Shown: positions 59,691 to 64,000 of the stretch, in pieces | Position numbering within the stretch: the first letter of the stretch is position 1 | How the letters are laid out: every line of letters starts with the position of its first letter | Source of the DNA: UBA1926 sp002337215 | GTDB lineage: Bacteria > Planctomycetota > Phycisphaerae > Phycisphaerales > UBA1924 | Length of the DNA stretch: 64,000 bases | Direction of reading: 5' to 3' | Assembly: GCA_963973795.1 (NCBI GenBank) | Contig: CAXBAF010000020.1 | Coordinates: 10,759-74,758, forward strand | The notes under the pieces: model-generated | The model's database searches: none | What the model saw: only the letters and a program-made list of their open reading frames with translations | Told to the model about the DNA's origin: nothing | Translations under genes and position numbers: made by a program

Positions 59691-60125
59691 TTACGCCGCT
59701 TCGCCGAGGCCCGCGTCCTTCAGGATGTCCACCGTCACCCGCGCCACATCGCGGATCGACAGGATCCCCTCGGGCCGGCCGCCATTGCCAACCACCGGCA
59801 GACACCCGATCCGATCGCGGATCATGATCTCACCAGCCTCCGCGAGCGGAGTGTCGGGGGTCACGGAACGCAGGTGCCGGCTCATGACCTGGTGCACCTT
59901 CCGTTTGAGCCTGGCGATGTCGCGCGCCTGCTCGCCCAGCTTCCCGACAAACGGGCTCAGGTTCTGCAGCAGGTCCCGGTCGGAGAGCACGCCCACGACC
60001 CGCCCGTCTTCCGTGACGATCAAATGGTGAAACGCGGCGGCCTCGAACACCTGCTGCACCTCACCCAGTGTCGCGTCCATCGAGATCGTGATCACGTGCC
60101 GGGTCATCGCGTCGCGCACAAGCAT
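59691..60125 (-). CDS. Tandem CBS-domain protein
   Basis: GGAGGTGG lies just before the ATG at 60125; the frame upstream is open but not needed. The 144-residue protein is two CBS motifs: LVRDAMTRHVITISMDATLGEVQ ... VGVLSDRDLL and HQVMSRHLRSVTPDTPLAEAGEIM ... EGILSIRDVARVTV. Stand-alone CBS pairs bind adenosyl nucleotides and act as regulators. It is divergent from the HIT gene. Confidence 0.93.
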   Translation of the reverse strand: MLVRDAMTRHVITISMDATLGEVQQVFEAAAFHHLIVTEDGRVVGVLSDRDLLQNLSPFVGKLGEQARDIARLKRKVHQVMSRHLRSVTPDTPLAEAGEIMIRDRIGCLPVVGNGGRPEGILSIRDVARVTVDILKDAGLGEAA

Positions 60126-60266
60126 GGGCCACCTCCGTCGGATCTGTTGCCGTCGATCCAAGACGGCCTCGCCATCGGAAATATCGGCAAAAAACCAGAC
60201 CAAAATCAGACCAAGGCCGGCCGCGAGCCAGTTCCAAGACGATCCCGGCTCCTCAGACCGGCCTGA

Positions 60267-60272
60267 TAAACT
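60267..60272 (+). promoter_or_regulatory. -10-like TAAACT, leaderless start of HIT gene
   Basis: TAAACT ends 6 nt before the ATG at 60279; no Shine-Dalgarno is present. Confidence 0.5.
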
Positions 60273-60278
60273 CTGCCC

Positions 60279-60899
60279 ATGCCCACGAATCGACCGAATC
60301 GACCGAATCGGCCGCAAGGACCCGGCGACACCCCCGCCCACCCCGACACCGTCTGGGCGCCCTGGCGGCTCGCCTACCTCGAATCGCTCGACGAAGATCC
60401 CGCCGAACAGGACGCCAGGACCGCCGCGAGTCATCCCCCGGCCACGCCGGAGCGCAACGCCAGCGGCGGTTGCTTCCTCGACGACTACTGGAACACCCCC
60501 GACGCCGACGGGGCAAACCACGTTCTTGTGCGCACGGATCACGGCATGATCCTGCTCAACGGATACCCCTACGCGAACGGGCACCTGCTCGTCGCGCTGG
60601 GCGAAGGCCGACCCCGGTTGCTCGATTATTCAGACGCGCAGCGGGCCCATCTCTGGACGCTCGTCGATCGCGCGACGGATCTCGTCGAGCGCACGCTCGA
60701 GCCCCAGGGCGTCAACATCGGGATCAATCAGGGAAGGGCCGCGGGCGCGGGAGTCCCGGGGCACCTGCACGTCCACCTGGTCCCGCGATGGGGCGGGGAC
60801 GTGAACTTCATCACAACGGTGGGCCAGGTCCGCGTCATCCCGTCATCGCTCGAGGCGATGGCGCAGCGCTACCGGCGCACGATCGGCGGATCTCAGTAG
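60279..60899 (+). CDS. HIT-family nucleotide hydrolase/phosphorylase
   Basis: This 206-residue protein contains the histidine triad motif HLHVHLVPRW (about residues 165-174) preceded by VNIGINQGRAAGAGVPG, and ILLNGYPYANGHLLVAL. It resembles the Ap4A-phosphorylase/FHIT-like branch. The N-terminus repeats NRPNRPNRP, encoded by an imperfect CGAATCGAC array, and is probably disordered. WAPWRLAYLES at about 26-36 is a conserved entry motif. Confidence 0.94.
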   Translation: MPTNRPNRPNRPQGPGDTPAHPDTVWAPWRLAYLESLDEDPAEQDARTAASHPPATPERNASGGCFLDDYWNTPDADGANHVLVRTDHGMILLNGYPYANGHLLVALGEGRPRLLDYSDAQRAHLWTLVDRATDLVERTLEPQGVNIGINQGRAAGAGVPGHLHVHLVPRWGGDVNFITTVGQVRVIPSSLEAMAQRYRRTIGGSQ

Positions 60900-60917
60900 T
60901 CAGAATGCCTGCGTCTT

Positions 60918-61003
60918 GGGTGCCGTGGTGACACCACGACGCGTTACACCATGTCGAGCGGCGCCGAGATCGAGGAGAAGGCTGCGCTGTCTCCACGGCA
61001 CCA
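60918..61003. repeat. Family A bipartite palindrome, 86 bp, diverged
   Basis: GGGTGCCGTGGTGACACCACG..GTTACACCATG, then GAGGAGAAGGCTGCGCTGTCTCCACGGCACC. The ATGG/CCAT outer pairs have become GTGG/CCAC on both sides, so pairing is kept. Confidence 0.7.
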
Positions 61004-61038
61004 CAGGGCGCACCGAAGCGCTCAAAGGACACTTAATT

Positions 61039-61401
61039 TCAGGCCGCCATCGAGACGCCGGTGTCGAGCCCGACGTGGTAGCCGATGCTCGTTCCCTCGG
61101 CGTCGAAGGTCTCGACGCACCGGGCAACGACACCCGAGCGGGCCGGGATCTCGGCGAGCCCGATGAAGACGCGCACGAACGCGCCCGTTTCAACAGGCGA
61201 ACCGGACAGCACGCCCAACCCGCACGCGCTCGAATCGGCGAGCTGCACCGACGCGATCGAGTGCGATCCGTCCGGGCGCACGACGTCGGCCATCGCGTTC
61301 CCGGACGCCGCGTTCCGCGGCACCCGGCGACGCTCAAGACGGATCGCGGCACTGTCCCCCACCAGCCCCAGCACGGGGCCCATGTCCTTTGGCATCTGCA
61401 T
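61039..61401 (-). CDS. PilZ-domain protein (c-di-GMP effector)
   Basis: AAGGA lies about 5 nt before the ATG at 61401. The 120-residue protein begins a PilZ barrel with the c-di-GMP-binding arginine cluster RLERRRVPRN and the second signature LADSSACGLGV (D-x-S-x-x-G-like). A hydrophobic FVRVFIGLAEIP strand and the closing YHVGLDTGVSMAA follow. It probably binds c-di-GMP alone and passes the signal to an unknown partner. Adjacent genes do not indicate the process controlled. Confidence 0.85.
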   Translation of the reverse strand: MQMPKDMGPVLGLVGDSAAIRLERRRVPRNAASGNAMADVVRPDGSHSIASVQLADSSACGLGVLSGSPVETGAFVRVFIGLAEIPARSGVVARCVETFDAEGTSIGYHVGLDTGVSMAA

Positions 61402-61621
61402 GTCGGTCCTTCCTTGGACGACCGGACGTCCCTCCCAGAACGGCCGGCGACGCGGACCTCCCAGTCCGCGCCATCGTGACGCACTCGTCATCGACACAGA
61501 ATCAATGGTCGCTCACGCGCGCACGAACGAAACCGGGATTCGCCGCACCGCGCGTGCGGCCCACTACCCCGATCGGGTTGGTGATAACCCCGCACAGCGA
61601 CCCGAAATCGCGATCCGCCGA

Positions 61622-63016
61622 TCAGGCGTCGCGGAGCCGGCCCGCGAGACGGAACGCGAGCTCGAGGCTCTGCTGGTAGTTCAGCCGGGGGTCGCAGGGC
61701 GAGGCGTAGTTCTCGTGGAGATTGTCCTCGCCGACGCCCGAGGCGCCGCCCACACACTCGGTGACGTCCTCGCCCGTGAGCTCGAAATGGACGCCCCCGA
61801 GGTAGGTGCCGACGGCGTCGTGGATCTCGAGGGATTGCTCGAGCTCGGCGAGGATGTCGTCGAAGTCACGGGTCTTGATGCCGCGCTCGGTCTTGATCCC
61901 GTTGCCGTGCATCGGGTCGCTCGCCCAGAGAACGGGCTCGCCTGAGGCGGATACCTGCTCGAGGATGGGGCGAAGCCTGGTCCCGACGTTGGACGCGCCC
62001 ATGCGCACGATGAGCATGATCTTGCCCGGTTCTCGGGCGGGGTTGAGCGTGCGCACGAGCTCGACCACCTGGGCAGGGTCTGCGGCCGGCCCGATCTTGA
62101 CACCGACGGGGTTGGCGATGCCTCGGAAGAACTCGACGTGTGCGCCGTCTAGCTGGCGCGTCCGCTCCCCGATCCAGGGCAGGTGCGTCGTCAGGCAGTA
62201 CCAGCCGTCCCTTCTCGGGACCTGCCTCGTCTGGGCGGACTCGTACAGAAGGTTGAGCCCCTCGTGGCTGGTGAAGAACTCGGCCCGGGTCAGATCCTCG
62301 ACCTTCTGCTCGCCCAGGGCCTCCATGAACCGGAGCCCGTCGGCGACGGTGTCGCGGAGCTGCTCGTACTGGGCCCGGCGCTCGGCGGTCAGCCCGGCGT
62401 GGGCCATGAACCGGAGGTCCCAGTGGTCGGGGTGGTGGATGTCGGCGAACCCGCCGTCGAGCAATGAGCGCACGAAGTTGAGCGTCATCGCGGCGTGCTG
62501 GTAGCCGCGGACCATCAGGTGCGGGTCGGGACGGCGGGCCTCGGGCTCGAACTCGGCGTTGTTGACCAGATCGCCGAAGTAGCTGGGCAGCTCGATCTCG
62601 GCGCCGTCGAGGACGCCCTTCTCCATGGGGCTCGAGCGGGGCTTGGCGTACTGCCCGGCGAACCGGCCCACGCGGGTGACGGGGCGTTTGAGCCCGTGGA
62701 TGAGCACGAGGCTCATCTGGAGGAGGATCTTGAGCTTCGCGGTGATGACCTCGGGGCGGCAGTCGGCGAGGGTCTCGGCGCAGTCGCCTCCCTGCAGGAT
62801 GAACCGCTTGCCGGCCTGGGCCTGGGCGATCTCGTCCTTGAGCCGTTCGATCTCGTAGCTGGTGACGAGCGGGGGGAGGCTGGCGAGCTTGGCGCGGGCG
62901 CGCTCGACCGCGTCGCGGTCGGCGTAGCGGACCTGCTGGGCCTCGAGCTTGCTCTTCCAGCTCTCGGGGGACCAGTCGGCGGCGGCTGGCTTCGGTGTCG
63001 CGTTGGGTGCGGTCAT
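61622..63016 (-). CDS. aroF: Class II 3-deoxy-D-arabino-heptulosonate-7-phosphate (DAHP) synthase
   Basis: This 464-residue first enzyme of the shikimate pathway condenses PEP and erythrose-4-phosphate. The plant/AroA-II signature is clear: RFILQGGDCAETLADCRPE, RVGRFAGQYAKPRSSPME, VRGYQHAAMTLNFVRSLLDG, PVGVKIGPAADPAQVVELV, WASDPMHGN and GGVHFELTGEDVTECVGG. Length is normal (about 450-475). No other aromatic amino acid gene is near. The aroF symbol follows common usage for the class II enzyme. Confidence 0.96.
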   Translation of the reverse strand: MTAPNATPKPAAADWSPESWKSKLEAQQVRYADRDAVERARAKLASLPPLVTSYEIERLKDEIAQAQAGKRFILQGGDCAETLADCRPEVITAKLKILLQMSLVLIHGLKRPVTRVGRFAGQYAKPRSSPMEKGVLDGAEIELPSYFGDLVNNAEFEPEARRPDPHLMVRGYQHAAMTLNFVRSLLDGGFADIHHPDHWDLRFMAHAGLTAERRAQYEQLRDTVADGLRFMEALGEQKVEDLTRAEFFTSHEGLNLLYESAQTRQVPRRDGWYCLTTHLPWIGERTRQLDGAHVEFFRGIANPVGVKIGPAADPAQVVELVRTLNPAREPGKIMLIVRMGASNVGTRLRPILEQVSASGEPVLWASDPMHGNGIKTERGIKTRDFDDILAELEQSLEIHDAVGTYLGGVHFELTGEDVTECVGGASGVGEDNLHENYASPCDPRLNYQQSLELAFRLAGRLRDA

Positions 63017-63293
63017 GTTCGGCTGTCTGCCTCAAAGGGGGACCGGGCGGAGACGGGATCGGAGCGGCGGCGGAATGACCCGCGGGACACTCATTGTGGG
63101 CATCGGATCTTTCGGGCGCTGCCGCCGTCGCGTTCCCGTCGCGGCTTGAATTTTGGGGGTGTGAATCTGAACAGACGGCCCGATGCGAGGATTCGTCACT
63201 TCTTTTGGGTTGAGAGTGATGAATTGCGCTGGACCGGTCGATACCCGAACCCACAGGTTTTTGGACCAAAGCACACTCTCCAGGAGAAACGTT

Positions 63294-64000
63294 ATGCCCA
63301 GCAAGACCACGACCCGCCGCCACACCGGCGGCCGCACCACCCCCAAGAAGACCACCAAACGCTCGACCAGCAAGGCCTCGTCGAAACGGACGACTGCCAA
63401 GAAGTCGACCGTGAAGAAGTCGCCGGCGAAGAAGACCACTGCCAAGAAGACGGTCGCCAAGAAGACCGCGGTCAAGAAGGCCGGCACCCGCAAGAGCCCG
63501 GTCCGCAAGACCACCGCCAAGAAGACCACCGCTCGCAAGACCACGGCCAAGAAGACCACCGCCCGGAAGGTCAGCGGTAAGAAGACCGTCGCCCGCAAGA
63601 GCCCGACCCGCAAGACCACGGCCCGCAAGACCGGCGTGAAGAAGACCACCGCGAAGAAGACGGTCGCCAAGAAGGCCGTTGCGAAGAAGACCGCGGCCAA
63701 GAAGACCGGCACCCGCAAGAGCCCCGTCCGCAAGACCGCCGCCAACAAGACCACCGCTCGCAAGAGCCCGGTCCGCAAGACCGCCGCCCGCAAGGTCAGC
63801 GGCAAGAAGACCGTCGCCCGCAAGACCACCGGCCGCAAGACTGTGGCCCGTAAAGCCGGCGTGAAGAAGACCACCGCCCGGAAGACGGTCGCCAAGAAGA
63901 CCAACGTGAAAAAGACCGGCGTGAAGAAGACCGCGGTCAAGAAGACCGGCACCCGCAAGAGCCCGGTCCGCAAGACCACCGCCAAGAAGACCACCGCTCG
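63294..64000 (+). CDS. Histone H1-like Lys/Ala/Thr-rich DNA-binding protein (truncated by window end)
   Basis: AGGAG lies 7 nt before the ATG at 63294, and the frame is open to the end of the window (235 codons visible). The protein is almost wholly built of five-residue units such as KKTTA, RKTTA, KKTVA and RKSPV, the 15-bp-periodic design of eukaryotic H1 C-terminal tails and bacterial Hc1/HctB-like proteins. The sequence GTRKSPVRKT recurs at 63483, 63708 and 63948, i.e. at 225- and 240-bp spacing, both multiples of 15. It probably condenses DNA. The opposite strand also has a long open frame, judged an artefact. Confidence 0.88.
   Translation, partial: MPSKTTTRRHTGGRTTPKKTTKRSTSKASSKRTTAKKSTVKKSPAKKTTAKKTVAKKTAVKKAGTRKSPVRKTTAKKTTARKTTAKKTTARKVSGKKTVARKSPTRKTTARKTGVKKTTAKKTVAKKAVAKKTAAKKTGTRKSPVRKTAANKTTARKSPVRKTAARKVSGKKTVARKTTGRKTVARKAGVKKTTARKTVAKKTNVKKTGVKKTAVKKTGTRKSPVRKTTAKKTTA

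Noticed and set aside
62495..63580. 361-codon plus-strand open frame opposite the DAHP synthase
   Set aside because: It is antisense to a clear enzyme; the tail reads the histone-like gene in the wrong frame (QEDHQ repeats).
63032..63994. A 320-codon minus-strand open frame opposite the histone-like gene
   Set aside because: The repeats are VFFTPVF/LRTGLLR-like, the shadow of Lys/Ala repeats; the plus strand has AGGAG and an H1-like composition.

Overview
The window looks like chromosome from a Planctomycetota bacterium of the Phycisphaerae/Phycisphaerales type. The signs are very high GC with strong G/C bias at third codon positions, secreted proteins ending in Cys-bounded half-dockerin tails (DLADI..F...F..GC), secreted proteins ending in a PEP-CTERM-like Pro/hydrophobic/RRRR tail, a type IV prepilin-like substrate, a paired ECF sigma factor and Ser/Thr kinase with TPRs, and a Lys/Ala-rich histone H1-like protein. 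No rRNA, tRNA, CRISPR array or insertion-sequence transposase was recognised.

Layout. 0.1-7.0 kb: secreted half-dockerin proteins, the ECF sigma/kinase pair and a PIN-TRAM membrane protein. 7.1-15.6 kb: an EF-G paralogue, gltX with an extra domain, small membrane proteins and a short-chain fatty acid transporter. 15.7-24.9 kb: a bacterial PH-domain protein, a candidate small RNA with an intrinsic terminator, a prepilin-like protein, recJ, cobalamin adenosyltransferase and a SpoIIE-type phosphatase. 25.3-29.5 kb: an AT-richer, island-like stretch carrying one large antiphage-type STAND NTPase. It has an N-terminal PD-(D/E)xK nuclease module and is split by a -1 frameshift at an A8 run. 29.5-30.4 kb: gene-free and repetitive, with a 21-bp periodic array followed by a heptamer array. 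30.8-45.9 kb: an FG-GAP/ASPIC secreted protein, a phosphohexomutase, a CYTH protein, an isolated atpD, a cellulase-like secreted enzyme, a cluster of CD225-type and zinc-ribbon membrane proteins, and an Eis-like acetyltransferase. 46-50 kb: AsmA-like, M32 carboxypeptidase and prenyltransferase-like repeat proteins. 50.5-58.0 kb: an acidic repeat membrane protein and a surface-polysaccharide cluster (two hexapeptide acyltransferases, pyruvyl transferase, glycosyltransferase 4, sulfotransferase). 58.1-63.0 kb: pepA, CBS, HIT, PilZ and class II DAHP synthase. The window ends inside the histone H1-like gene.

Three cross-cutting signals stand out. First, families of interspersed palindromes, including an 86-bp bipartite element in five full copies, cluster between genes and also lie in frame inside two genes (a transporter and a phosphohexomutase). 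Second, several genes without a Shine-Dalgarno have a TANNNT hexamer exactly 6 nt before the start codon, which implies leaderless transcripts. Third, the STAND NTPase cannot be made with its Walker A motif from any independent start. The A8 slippery run is therefore either a programmed or transcriptional frameshift, a phase switch, or a sequencing error. This is the best candidate for something new.
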